64,000 nucleotides of DNA from Bdellovibrio svalbardensis (lineage in GTDB: Bacteria > Bdellovibrionota > Bdellovibrionia > Bdellovibrionales > Bdellovibrionaceae). The stretch spans positions 806,001 through 870,000 of the forward strand of contig NZ_JANRMI010000001.1 in the NCBI RefSeq assembly GCF_029531655.1. The letters run 5' to 3'. Within the stretch, counting starts at the first letter, position 1. The number at the start of each line of letters is the position of its first letter. Shown here one piece after another: positions 8,495 through 17,583 of the stretch. The position numbers and the translations under genes were made by a program. Under the pieces are notes generated by a model, which was not told the origin of the DNA, did not search any database, and was given only the letters and a program-made list of their open reading frames with translations.

Positions 8495-11400
8495 CTATTT
8501 CTTTCTGCAGATCTTAGACTTTGGATTGACCTCACAGATAGCCTCACGCAGTTCGCTGTTTTCCTGTTTCAGAGAAGCAATTTCACGACTTTGCTTCTCG
8601 ACAATAGATTGAAGTTTCGCCAGTTGTGACTCGTTCATTTTGCAAAGACCTGCGAGTTCTTTAGTCGACTCAACCAAAGGTCCAATGAGCTTTGTATAGC
8701 CCACAGATTTATAGCCTTCGGTGTCTGTATCGACGGCTTCTGGGAAGACTTTTTCCACGTCTTGTGCGATGACCCCCATGTCCCGTTTTTCCGGGTATTT
8801 TAGATTTGGTCGCACATCGTGCCGCCAATCGAAGGTGACGCCGCGAAGTTGAAGAATTTTTTCCAACGAACTTGGAATTGTTTCGATATTTTTCTTAAGG
8901 CGTTCGTCCGAAGCATTCACATAGGCACTGGTTCCACCTGCGGTACCATTTACATAAAAGTTGTAACTGCCATTGACGGCACCATTAACTCCAATCAAGC
9001 CACCGGCACTGATAGTTAGCGCATTAGCACTTGCAGTTGTTGGCCCCGGGCGAATCCAAAATTGACCGCCGTCAACGCCCTGGAAGAATTTTTGATTCAT
9101 ATCCGCTTCTTCGAAAGCCATATAGGCCGCACTTGGGTTGTAGATGCTAAATGGTGCGATCGACGCGGCCGCGCCACCTTTATTGAGAGTCATCCATCCA
9201 TTGGTGTCGATGGTCATTCGAACACTGGAGCTCGGAGAGTCATAAATGAAGAAATTTTTGGTGCCGTTGATCTGAGAGTCTTGGCCAACCTCCCAACCAC
9301 CCATAATCATCGAAGCCCGCTGATCACCAGCAAGTCCACTTGATTGAATATTCAAGAGTCTGCTGCCACTGGTGGCTGCCAGATGTAACAAGCTTCCCGG
9401 CGTTTGAGTACCGATTCCGACATAACCTGAGTTGGTGATACGCATTCTTTCAGTTGAAGTGGTTGTTCCATTTGGAGTTGTGCGGAAAGTGATGTAATCC
9501 CCCTGTGCCGATGCTGTTTGGTCCTCTGATGCCCAGATCACCATGCCAGGGCTGGTTGTTCCAACGATTCCATTTTTTCCCAAGAACTGAGATATGAGGT
9601 CTCCTGAAAGAGGGTGAGTGGGGGCTGCAATTGTACCGCGAGCGCGTGTTCCGATAAATGTTCCTCCACTACTGACGGAGGCAGAGGTGACAGATTTTGC
9701 ATAGACGACAGCATCATTATCCTGAGTTTGCGTGATGATGTTGCCACCGACGAGTAACTTTAGATTTTGCGACGCACTCCAATTCCCAAGTTGATCAGAG
9801 GTATTGCCAATGCGAATGGTGTTGTCGCTTGCGGAAGTCGCAGGACCAATACCCCAATATCCAGAGTTCACCCAGTTTCCATTGTACTGTGCTTGTCCCG
9901 CAGAACTGAGATATGAACCAACATAAACTCCGTAAAGGTTTGTTTGCGAACCACTAGGTCCAACTTGCAAAAGATTTTTCGGATCACTCGCACCAATGCC
10001 GACATTTCCGGTCTCAGCGATGCGCATTCGCTCAGATGTTGAGGTGCTGCCAGTCGCCGTCGTATTAAAAAGTAATTGCGTGCCAGCGGTTCCCGCCGCC
10101 CAATCTTCTGAAGTCTGCGCGTAGATCTGCGCACCGGTCGCATAAGTCGAACCATTTTTTAAACCTTGAAACAGAACTTGTCCTAACTTGTCGCCACTTT
10201 TAACTGAAGTCGCTGCTGCGTAAGTTCCCCGAGCTGATTGAAGCAACAAGGAAGCATTACCTGAGGCGGATCCAGAGTAGTTATAAACATTGAATCCAGG
10301 AGATCGCGCGCTGGACGAAGATGTATTAATAATCGAAACCCCATTGGAGCTATCCGCGCTGGATAAAGTCAGAAGATCGCTTGGTGTTGCCGTTCCGATT
10401 CCCACTTTACCAGCGGTATCAATCGTCATTGCCACAGAGTTGTTCGTTTTGAAACCAAGAGTATAAGCATCATTAGTTCCCAATGTTGCAGCTGCACCAA
10501 AAGAGTTTCCTCCATTGATGAAGAAGCCCGCCGCAGTGAAAGACTGACAGCCTGGAATACCACTGGCATTGAATGTGATGGTCTGGCCAACAGCACAATT
10601 GAAAGGAATGTAGGAAGAACCCGTACCATCTGAAGCAACCAAGCGATTCGCCGTGATGGATGAAGCCCCGGTTCCACCTTTGGAAACAGGAACAACAGAA
10701 GGGAAGTTCGCGGGATCAGCAGAAATGGTTCCTGAAGCCACGGCAATACCGGCTCCGACTTGCACGACACCTTGAGCGGATGTTGTCGCGGCATTCACTG
10801 AAATTGCCGGAGTCGTTGTTCCAGTTGCGACAACAACAGGTAAAGTCCCAGTGACGCTGGTCACAGTTCCATTTGTTGGCGTGACCCACTTCAATCCACT
10901 CGATTGAGCTGAGTCTGCAGACAGCACCTGTCCGTTTGTACCAACTGCTAAACTGACATCGTTTGTGCCATCATTGGTGATCAAAGCACCTTTGGTTGAG
11001 ATCGGAGAAAGCGCATTGAAAGCGGTGATCGCTGTTGAAGCTCCCGTACCACCATTGGCAATTGGTAGGACACCTGAAACTTCCGAGGCTAAATTGATAG
11101 CGGAACCATTTGCCGCAGTCGTAATTCTTCCTTGCGCATCCACCGTGATGTTTGCTCTGGTATAAGAACCTGCCGTGACGGTTGTATTGGCAAGATTCAA
11201 AGTCACAGAACCAGAAGCACCACCACCACTCAGCCCAGTACCTGCAGTCACTCCCGTGATGGTTCCTCCAGAACCCGCAGCAGAAGCAATCGAAACCCAA
11301 GAGCCAGAGTTGTACTGATAGATAACTTTGGAATCTGTCGCAAAGTAAATGGCGCCCGCAGTGGGAGATGCGGGTTTACTTGCATCAAGTCCCGTTTGAA

Positions 11401-13936
11401 TGCTTGGAGTCCCACCGGCATTTGATACGAGTGAGTCGGTGATGCCATAACCAGAAAGAGTCGTGGGTTTTCCCGATATGATCTTCGACCAATCAAGACC
11501 TGGAATATCGGCAGCCACCAAAGAGGCAGAGCCCGAAGTCACACGTCCTTTAGAATCAGTCGTCACTTTATAATAAGTTCCCGCAGTTCCTACGGCAGCC
11601 AGATTTAGCACCACAGAGCCGGCCGAGGAAGTCACATCGCCACCCGTAAAGGCTGGAAGATTTGCCGCAGGGATGGCTCCACTTAAATCACTTGCCAACA
11701 AAGGCGAATTCACGAAGGCCGTGCCATTGAATTTCAGATAGTCTTTATTTGCAGGCGTCGTAATCGTTAAGGTACTACCTTGAAGTTTAGCCACTGTCGC
11801 AGCTGCAGAGTTTGGCCCGGTTGCCGTCACATCTCCGGTCAGCGCAGTGATATAACTGCCCGCTGCTTGTTTTCCATTAAATGTATTCCAATCCGCCGAA
11901 CTTAAATAGCCATTCGTAGATGTAGTGGCTTGAGAAATTGAAACCACCGGAGTCGTTGTTCCGGAACTCACACTGATCGGAGCCGTGCCAGTGACATTGG
12001 TCACTGTACCGGTGGTTGGAGTGATCCACTTTAAACCACCAGACTGTGCTGAATCCGCTGAAAGAACTTGTCCATTTGTACCAACGGTCAAACTGACATC
12101 GTTCGTTCCATCATTGGTGATCAATGCACCTTTGGTTGTGATAGGCGAAAGCGCATTGAAAGCCGTGATAGCTGTTGAGGCTCCCGTACCACCATTGGCG
12201 ATGGGTAGAACTCCTGAAACTTCTGAAGCTAAATTTATAGCCGATCCATTGGCAGCGGAGGTGATTCGGCCTTTTGAGTCTACTGTGATATTAGCTCTTG
12301 TGTAAGAGCCAGCAGTCACGGCGGTGTTGGCAAGAGTCAAGACCACAGAACCTGCGGAGGAAGTGACATCACCGCCGGTAAAAGCGGGAAGGTTTGCAGC
12401 GGGAATGGCTCCACTTAAATCACTTGCAAGTAGAGGTGAATTCACGAAGGCCGTGCCATTGAACTTCAGATAGTCTTTATTTGCAGGCGTCGTAATCGTT
12501 AAGGTACTACCTTGAAGTTTAGCCACTGTCGCAGCAGCAGAGTTTGGCCCGGTTGCCGTTACATCCCCAGTCAGCGCAGTGATATAACTGCCCGCTGCTT
12601 GTTTGCCATTAAAGGTATTCCAATCTGCAGAACTCAAGTAACCATTCGTAGAAGTAGTCGCTTGAGAAATCGAAACCACTGGAGTTGTAGTTCCGGAACT
12701 CACACTGATCGGAGCCGTGCCAGTGACATTGGTCACAGTACCGCCACCATTATTATCCGCTGCTGGCGCCCACTTAGTGCCGTCATATTTTAGAACCTGA
12801 CCGGTCAGGGGAGCTGTCGCATCTACAGAGACGCCTTTGATCTTATTCACAGTGATCGCGCCAATTGCACCGCTCACATCACCCGCGACAGAGACGTTAA
12901 TAGGCTGGCAAAGAAACTTGGAGGCCACTGAATTCCAGTAAGGAGTTTCATAGTCAGCGCAGTTCGCGCTGCCAACAGCGGTGTTAAATGCGGCCGTGGT
13001 GTGGTAACCAGAAAGATTGGTCGATAAGTTAGTAACATCGGCAATCGCAATAGCTGAGTTCACCCACTGACCGCTGGAATATTTCAAATACTGTCCAGAA
13101 GCAGGAGCCGCGACGCTAACATCGACCCCCTGAATTTTCGCAACAGAAGGATTTGGGTAGGTTCCACCTAAATCTCCACCGGCAGTTCCGATCGGAGTGC
13201 GCGCATCCGTAAAGCGCGAGTCATTACCAGCAGCCACTGTATTAGCAGCAGTGCCGACATTCAGTGTAAGGGCCGGCGTGGACGTATTATTGATAATAGT
13301 TAAATAAGAATTGCTGGATGTGACGGAGGTGACTGTTCCGCCGCTGGCTCCACTCACACTATTGCAGGCAAAAGCAGAGCCGTCCCAAGCAAGGAAAGTT
13401 CCAGCACTACAAGTCGGAAGAAGAGTCTTCGCAACAAAGTCATTTTCAGTTTTGCTGCCCAGTTTTTCGGCCGCCAAAGCAAACCCTGCATAAGGAACGG
13501 AGCGAATTTCACTAGACGGAGAAATCGACTTCCAACCAACGCCATCGTGAAACTTCACTTTCAATAAGCGAATATCACCTTGTGCAGGAGTATAGGTCGC
13601 ACCACCATCACAGTTTTGAAGTTTGGCATTATTGAAAGAATCTAAAAGAGTATAGAGCGGATCTGAAGGGAAGAGTTGAGTTCCCGAACCAATCGGCACG
13701 TCAAACACACCACCCGAGCTCATCATATTTACTGTGTTACGTTGCTCGCGATAAAGAACGCAATTGCCGCTGGGATTTGTAATTTCAAAAAGAAAGCTGA
13801 CATTATTATATTCAAGGGGAGTGCCGTCGGATTTGAGAATGCGTCCCTGGTAGGTTAAAGAATTGGGCGAAGCCTCTGCCCATAGCGAGCAGAATAGTGA
13901 GAAGACTAGAAGTGCAGTTAACGTACAGGTTCTCAT
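8495..13936 (-). CDS. Secreted fibre with C-terminal peptidase S74 chaperone domain
   Basis: 1,813 residues. Signal peptide (about 1-23, ending AEA), the same head as its two paralogues, a stalk of Ser/Thr/Gly-rich modules, several VGIGTxTP repeats (about 1,150-1,600), then at about 1,674-1,765 a phage-type S74 intramolecular chaperone beginning NASDERLKKNIETI with DMGVIAQDVEKVFPEAV, and a terminal coiled coil (about 1,766-1,804). S74 domains are known from phage tail spikes and fibres, where they trimerise the fibre and then cut themselves off before the Ser-Asp motif; that Ser-Asp pair and the following Arg and Lys are present (S1676 area). The stalk carries a 400-bp module twice, 732 bp apart. 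It is more diverged from fibres 1 and 2 than they are from each other. Start chosen by paralogue alignment; no Shine-Dalgarno. Confidence 0.88.
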   Translation of the reverse strand: MRTCTLTALLVFSLFCSLWAEASPNSLTYQGRILKSDGTPLEYNNVSFLFEITNPSGNCVLYREQRNTVNMMSSGGVFDVPIGSGTQLFPSDPLYTLLDSFNNAKLQNCDGGATYTPAQGDIRLLKVKFHDGVGWKSISPSSEIRSVPYAGFALAAEKLGSKTENDFVAKTLLPTCSAGTFLAWDGSAFACNSVSGASGGTVTSVTSSNSYLTIINNTSTPALTLNVGTAANTVAAGNDSRFTDARTPIGTAGGDLGGTYPNPSVAKIQGVDVSVAAPASGQYLKYSSGQWVNSAIAIADVTNLSTNLSGYHTTAAFNTAVGSANCADYETPYWNSVASKFLCQPINVSVAGDVSGAIGAITVNKIKGVSVDATAPLTGQVLKYDGTKWAPAADNNGGGTVTNVTGTAPISVSSGTTTPVVSISQATTSTNGYLSSADWNTFNGKQAAGSYITALTGDVTATGPNSAAATVAKLQGSTLTITTPANKDYLKFNGTAFVNSPLLASDLSGAIPAANLPAFTGGDVTSSAGSVVLTLANTAVTAGSYTRANITVDSKGRITSAANGSAINLASEVSGVLPIANGGTGASTAITAFNALSPITTKGALITNDGTNDVSLTVGTNGQVLSADSAQSGGLKWITPTTGTVTNVTGTAPISVSSGTTTPVVSISQATTSTNGYLSSADWNTFNGKQAAGSYITALTGDVTATGPNSAAATVAKLQGSTLTITTPANKDYLKFNGTAFVNSPLLASDLSGAIPAANLPAFTGGDVTSSAGSVVLNLAAVGTAGTYYKVTTDSKGRVTSGSASLVAADIPGLDWSKIISGKPTTLSGYGITDSLVSNAGGTPSIQTGLDASKPASPTAGAIYFATDSKVIYQYNSGSWVSIASAAGSGGTITGVTAGTGLSGGGASGSVTLNLANTTVTAGSYTRANITVDAQGRITTAANGSAINLASEVSGVLPIANGGTGASTAITAFNALSPISTKGALITNDGTNDVSLAVGTNGQVLSADSAQSSGLKWVTPTNGTVTSVTGTLPVVVATGTTTPAISVNAATTSAQGVVQVGAGIAVASGTISADPANFPSVVPVSKGGTGASSITANRLVASDGTGSSYIPFNCAVGQTITFNASGIPGCQSFTAAGFFINGGNSFGAAATLGTNDAYTLGFKTNNSVAMTIDTAGKVGIGTATPSDLLTLSSADSSNGVSIINTSSSSARSPGFNVYNYSGSASGNASLLLQSARGTYAAATSVKSGDKLGQVLFQGLKNGSTYATGAQIYAQTSEDWAAGTAGTQLLFNTTATGSTSTSERMRIAETGNVGIGASDPKNLLQVGPSGSQTNLYGVYVGSYLSSAGQAQYNGNWVNSGYWGIGPATSASDNTIRIGNTSDQLGNWSASQNLKLLVGGNIITQTQDNDAVVYAKSVTSASVSSGGTFIGTRARGTIAAPTHPLSGDLISQFLGKNGIVGTTSPGMVIWASEDQTASAQGDYITFRTTPNGTTTSTERMRITNSGYVGIGTQTPGSLLHLAATSGSRLLNIQSSGLAGDQRASMIMGGWEVGQDSQINGTKNFFIYDSPSSSVRMTIDTNGWMTLNKGGAAASIAPFSIYNPSAAYMAFEEADMNQKFFQGVDGGQFWIRPGPTTASANALTISAGGLIGVNGAVNGSYNFYVNGTAGGTSAYVNASDERLKKNIETIPSSLEKILQLRGVTFDWRHDVRPNLKYPEKRDMGVIAQDVEKVFPEAVDTDTEGYKSVGYTKLIGPLVESTKELAGLCKMNESQLAKLQSIVEKQSREIASLKQENSELREAICEVNPKSKICRKK
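11611..12010 (-). repeat. Intragenic stalk module, copy 2
   Basis: This ~400-bp block encodes essentially the same residues as 12343-12742 but with many synonymous differences. The offset is 732 bp, exactly 244 codons, so the frame is kept. Fibres 1 and 2 have the module once. Confidence 0.8.
12343..12742 (-). repeat. Intragenic stalk module, copy 1
   Basis: Partner of 11611-12010. The two copies encode the stretch from the TVTNVTGTAPISV motif to TSSAGSVVL. Protein identity with synonymous DNA drift suggests an older in-frame duplication kept under selection. Confidence 0.8.
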
Positions 13937-13944
13937 TACAGAAC

Positions 13945-13971
13945 TTATCGGCTTTTTGACAAAAAAAATGA
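13945..13971 (-). promoter_or_regulatory. Sigma-28-like promoter of fibre gene 3
   Basis: Minus strand: TCAT (13971-13968), 15-nt A/T-rich spacer, exact GCCGATAA (13952-13945), 8 nt to the ATG at 13936. Spacing and sequence match fibre gene 1. Confidence 0.5.
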
Positions 13972-14066
13972 GGGGCCTGAGTCTAGAATGAGATTATATA
14001 TTGGGATTGAAACTCAATAATTAGTGAATATGACTCAGGAAAGCCGTGGAAACTGGTGTAACAGTC

Positions 14067-14954
14067 TTATTCCGGCTGAGGCTTTTTCGCGAGTGTGTTA
14101 GCAACCAAGGCCATCGCAATTATGAGGGCTCCACATAGTTGTCGTAAGCTTAAAGTTTCATGGAAATACCAGGTACCTAAGAGAGCTGCCGTGATGGGTT
14201 CGATCATCATCAACAAAGCAACCTCAGAACTTTTCAATTTCTGCAAAGCGGCCAATTCCATAGTTAATGGAATGATGGTGCTGATCACCGCGATGCCCAG
14301 AATGCTGGTCGCTTGGGTCGTTGTCAGTTTAAGCAGATCTGAAAAGTGCGGCTGGTGAAACGCCGACAGTGCCAAGGCTCCAAAGGTAATAACATAGAGA
14401 CTGGAAGTGATGGGGCGAACAGTTTTCTGCAAGCGTCCTGACAGAAGAACATAGATCGCGTAACTGATTGCTGCCCCTAAGCCAGCGGCCACCGCCCAGA
14501 AATTGTTCACTTCAAGATGGCCCCATAACAACATCAAAAGTCCGACAGAAGCGGCTATCAAACACAGAGCCTCTTTGCGCGAAATTTTATCGTGAGTGAA
14601 GAAGTGCGAAAAGATATTCACCCAAAATGGATAAGTATAAAGCAGGAGCGCCGCGAGAGTGACACTGACGCCTTCGACGGCTTTGAAATACAGGGTCGAG
14701 AAAAAGGCATAGCCAAAGATTCCCAACATGGCAGCGACAAAGATTTGTTTTTTCGAAAGACGAATCCAGTCAGGCTTGAACAGCAGAAGGAAGATCCAGA
14801 TCAGAAGGGCTGCAAGAGTGAAGCGGTAGGAAAGAAACTCTCCGACAGAAAGACCGCTTTGAAAGGCGATCTTTCCGAAGATGCCCAAGAAACCAAAACC
14901 CACGCTGCCAATCGAAATTTCAATAATTCCGCGAAGTCGTGGGCTGATTTTCAT
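14067..14954 (-). CDS. DMT-family transporter (EamA type)
   Basis: 295 residues with about ten hydrophobic segments in two halves, the layout of EamA/RhaT-type drug/metabolite transporters of the inner membrane. The N half has GFLGIFGKIAFQSG and the C half ends with LGTWYFHETLSLRQLCGA, the typical second EamA repeat (tip glutamate followed by a new helix). The protein ends in a short basic tail. Its start lies 3 nt behind the rluB stop, so it is probably translated from the same mRNA as rluB. The substrate cannot be told from sequence. The 130 bp between its stop and fibre gene 3 hold the fibre promoter region and no terminator hairpin that I can see. Confidence 0.85.
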   Translation of the reverse strand: MKISPRLRGIIEISIGSVGFGFLGIFGKIAFQSGLSVGEFLSYRFTLAALLIWIFLLLFKPDWIRLSKKQIFVAAMLGIFGYAFFSTLYFKAVEGVSVTLAALLLYTYPFWVNIFSHFFTHDKISRKEALCLIAASVGLLMLLWGHLEVNNFWAVAAGLGAAISYAIYVLLSGRLQKTVRPITSSLYVITFGALALSAFHQPHFSDLLKLTTTQATSILGIAVISTIIPLTMELAALQKLKSSEVALLMMIEPITAALLGTWYFHETLSLRQLCGALIIAMALVANTLAKKPQPE

Positions 14955-14957
14955 AAG

Positions 14958-15875
14958 CTATTTTTTTGAACCTTTAGAAGCTACTTTCACGCCACCAGAA
15001 TACCCGGTTTTGCCGCCTTCTTTTTTAAGGCGAATGCGTGATGCTGGTTTTGCGGTCTTCTTTGCAGAAGGAGCGCGACCTGCATAAGGCGAAGCTTTTT
15101 TCATTTTCAGCTCTTCTGGATCATCCGCCAAGAAGACGCGTTCAGCGGCAGCCTCATTGATATAAACCAAAGCTCCAGTTTTAAGAGCCCCCAAACGCAA
15201 GCGACCGATCGCCACACGTTGAAGCTTGATAACGTCAAAACCGATTTTCGCGAACATCTGACGGATCTGACGGTTTTTACCCTCTGTGATCACGATTTTG
15301 AACCATTCGTATTTATCAGATTTTTTGTCGCCGGCTTTTTTGATCTTTTCGATATGACGAGCGGATACTTTACCGCCGATGATTGAAACCCCTTGGCGAA
15401 GTTTTTCCAATTGGTGCGGTTGCGGTTGGCCATCCAATTTCACAAGATAAGTTTTTGTTACTTCTGCTTTTGGATGCATGACTTTGTTGGCATAGTCGCC
15501 ATCGTTGGTCAAAAGGATCATGCCTTCGGAGTCCCAGTCCAGACGTCCCACTGGGAATACGCGAGAAGGAACTCCACCAAGGTATTCAGCCACAGTTGGA
15601 CGACCCTCAGGATCTTCCATCGTAGTCAGAACGCCAGCAGGTTTATTGAAAACTAGATAAAGCTTTTGAGCGAGAGGTTTTCTTAGAACCTTACCGTTTA
15701 CTTTGATGCTGTCTAGAGTGGGATCTACCTTAACACCAAGCTCGTAAACGCGCTTGCCGTTTACAGTCACTTGGCCTTCTTCGATCATGCGGTCCGCATG
15801 ACGGCGAGAAGCTAGGCCGCTATCAGCGATTAATTTGTTAAGTCGAACTCTTTGAGTGGAGCTATCTTCAGACAT
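14958..15875 (-). CDS. rluB: 23S rRNA pseudouridine synthase, RluB family
   Basis: 305 residues. An N-terminal S4 RNA-binding domain (RLNKLIADSGLASRRHADRM, about 11-60) is followed by the RsuA/RluB catalytic domain: YLVFNKPAGVLTT, then FPVGRLDWDSEGMILLTNDG, where the Asp of GRLDWDSEG is the catalytic nucleophile of the family, and KNRQIRQMF. RluB modifies U2605 of 23S rRNA in E. coli; RsuA/RluE are alternatives, but the DSEGMILLTNDG form and the basic C-terminal tail (about 255-305, Lys/Ala/Gly rich) favour RluB. Its first 46 bp overlap the end of the upstream gene in another frame, so the two are probably co-translated. Confidence 0.85.
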   Translation of the reverse strand: MSEDSSTQRVRLNKLIADSGLASRRHADRMIEEGQVTVNGKRVYELGVKVDPTLDSIKVNGKVLRKPLAQKLYLVFNKPAGVLTTMEDPEGRPTVAEYLGGVPSRVFPVGRLDWDSEGMILLTNDGDYANKVMHPKAEVTKTYLVKLDGQPQPHQLEKLRQGVSIIGGKVSARHIEKIKKAGDKKSDKYEWFKIVITEGKNRQIRQMFAKIGFDVIKLQRVAIGRLRLGALKTGALVYINEAAAERVFLADDPEELKMKKASPYAGRAPSAKKTAKPASRIRLKKEGGKTGYSGGVKVASKGSKK

Positions 15876-16882
15876 TCTTCATCAGCCTCGGGTAATTGTT
15901 GAGCGATCAATATATCACTACTGAGGGCTGATGAGGAGGAGATATTCTTGCGATTGTGTTCTCCGAGGGCGTGACGGACATCACGAGCCAAAAGAGTCAT
16001 CAATTTATCGCCTAAGAAGATGTTTTCAAGAGCGGTATCAGCCTTGCCCAGGATGATATTAGCCCATTTCAAGGCCTCAGCGTCGCCCTGTTGGATTAGA
16101 GCGGCGGTTCTTTCTAGCTGGCTGATAAGATCCTGATAGTAAGGATCTGTGCGACGATCGAGAAAAAATTGCTCAAGTCGCTTGATCGGGAACAAAACGC
16201 GAGTCTGATCCTGCAAAGGCTCGTTCTTCATTTCCAAGAGTTTTTGGAAAACATAGCCGCGCAGAAGGACGCCCGTGATCTTGTCTTTTACCACGCGGAA
16301 CTGTGCTGTGATGTAAGGAGCGACCTCTATTTTATGAGTATTGTGGGCGCTCAATTCCAGTTCAGGAGTGTAGTAAAGAACCAAGTCACTGCGCAAAGGT
16401 TCCAGGGCGCCATGACGGATGGTGAATTTTTTGTCGAAAGTGCGAACTTCCAAAGACTTGTCTGCGCGCAAAAGGATCGCAACGACACGTTTGTTTTGAT
16501 CCGGTAGAACGCGGAACTTATCGCCTTCTTTGCTGATTGTCTTGATGTATGAACTCACCGCGTCAATCAAATCCGAAGCTTGTTCGATTTCAACGATCTG
16601 CGTGTGCTGCGGAAAACGAATCGGAGCCAGATCAAATTTCTGCTGATAAAATGCATTGAAGTTTTCCAGCAAGAACTGAACTTCGTGACCCAATTGCTGT
16701 TTATTCGAAGCCCAGTGCGGATAATCCATGCAATAAGCAAAGAATGTTTCGATCAATTCCGGAGTCAAAACGTCGTCTGCGTGAGGGAAACCCTTAAGGA
16801 AGTTATAGAATGACAGACGCGTCGGCGTATTCTGCGGATTGAGATCACTGACGAATTTTAGCAGCTGTCCAACTTTTAGCAT
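15830..16882 (-). CDS. Conserved hypothetical protein upstream of rluB
   Basis: 350 residues, no signal peptide and no membrane segment. I do not recognise a domain. It is rich in charged and aromatic residues, with a helical C-terminal half (RLEQFFLDRRTDPYYQDL, then a helix-rich region to about 320). It overlaps rluB by 46 bp and reads in the same direction, so the order hypothetical-rluB-DMT transporter is probably one transcript. A role in cytoplasmic RNA or ribosome work would fit the neighbourhood, but nothing in the sequence shows it. No clear Shine-Dalgarno was found upstream of the ATG at 16882; the upstream 170 bp hold a long hairpin repeat. Confidence 0.75.
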   Translation of the reverse strand: MLKVGQLLKFVSDLNPQNTPTRLSFYNFLKGFPHADDVLTPELIETFFAYCMDYPHWASNKQQLGHEVQFLLENFNAFYQQKFDLAPIRFPQHTQIVEIEQASDLIDAVSSYIKTISKEGDKFRVLPDQNKRVVAILLRADKSLEVRTFDKKFTIRHGALEPLRSDLVLYYTPELELSAHNTHKIEVAPYITAQFRVVKDKITGVLLRGYVFQKLLEMKNEPLQDQTRVLFPIKRLEQFFLDRRTDPYYQDLISQLERTAALIQQGDAEALKWANIILGKADTALENIFLGDKLMTLLARDVRHALGEHNRKNISSSSALSSDILIAQQLPEADEECLKIAPLKEFDLTN

Positions 16883-16949
16883 TTTTGCGTGTTTCCCTTG
16901 GGCCCTAACGTATGAACATTTGAATTTTTAGTCCAGAAAAAATATACTC

Positions 16950-17026
16950 AGGTACGGACATTTTTTTGGTAGAGATTGTGCGGCACAAAGTGACGCGCAA
17001 TCTCTACCAAAAGTATGTCCGTACCT
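16950..17026. repeat. Long hairpin element with GGTACGGACA ends
   Basis: Inverted repeat with 33-nt arms (16950-16982 and 16994-17026), 30 of 33 positions matching, and an 11-nt loop. The outer ends AGGTACGGACA are the same as those of the hairpin at 39238-39291, while the inner stems differ. It lies between divergent genes, with the coiled-coil gene starting 30 bp away. Confidence 0.8.
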
Positions 17027-17055
17027 AAGAATGATGTCCTACGGAGGGGCGCAGA

Positions 17056-17583
17056 ATGCATAAAGAATTGAATCCCGAACTTTTTGGCGAAAAGAAAATT
17101 GCAAAGTCCTCTAGTTTGACTCCTTCCATGGACAGAAGCATGGAAAGCACGTCCAGTATGGCTTCCAACGGCACGAACTATCTCAATACAGATCGCCAAA
17201 TCTTCGAATTGAAGACTCAAAATCAAGCCATGGCAGAGCAGATGAACAAAATCGTCGGCACTGTGAACGAGTTGATCAAAAGCACCAACGCCAAGTTTGA
17301 GCGCAATCAGCATTTGTTAACTCGTTTGGAGCAAAGTCACAACGGCCTTGCGACTGAGGCAGGACAGAAGATCACTCAGCTTACTCAGCGTGTGAACGAG
17401 CGCAGAAGTCTGGATTTGAAAGTTCAAGAAATGGTGGACCGCCACAACAACGTGATCAAAAGCTTTGAAGTCCGCATGAATCACCTGCAAAAGCTTTTGG
17501 CAGAGAAAGAAGCGCAAATGATTTCCTGTCAGGCCGCTTTGAACGAGTCGAAAATGGAAATCGCCCGCTTAAAAAGGCTCTAA
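17056..17583 (+). CDS. Hypothetical coiled-coil protein
   Basis: 175 residues. After a Ser-rich N-terminus (about 1-50) the protein is almost entirely predicted helix with heptad-like hydrophobic spacing (about 55-172: FELKTQNQAMAEQMNKIV, LTQRVNERRSLDLKVQEMV, LQKLLAEKEAQM). No signal peptide, membrane segment or known domain. The start has a strong GGAGGGG Shine-Dalgarno. Its TAA is followed at once by the ATG of the next membrane protein, so the two are coupled. It may be a cytoplasmic partner of the two membrane proteins behind it (inference). Confidence 0.8.
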   Translation: MHKELNPELFGEKKIAKSSSLTPSMDRSMESTSSMASNGTNYLNTDRQIFELKTQNQAMAEQMNKIVGTVNELIKSTNAKFERNQHLLTRLEQSHNGLATEAGQKITQLTQRVNERRSLDLKVQEMVDRHNNVIKSFEVRMNHLQKLLAEKEAQMISCQAALNESKMEIARLKRL

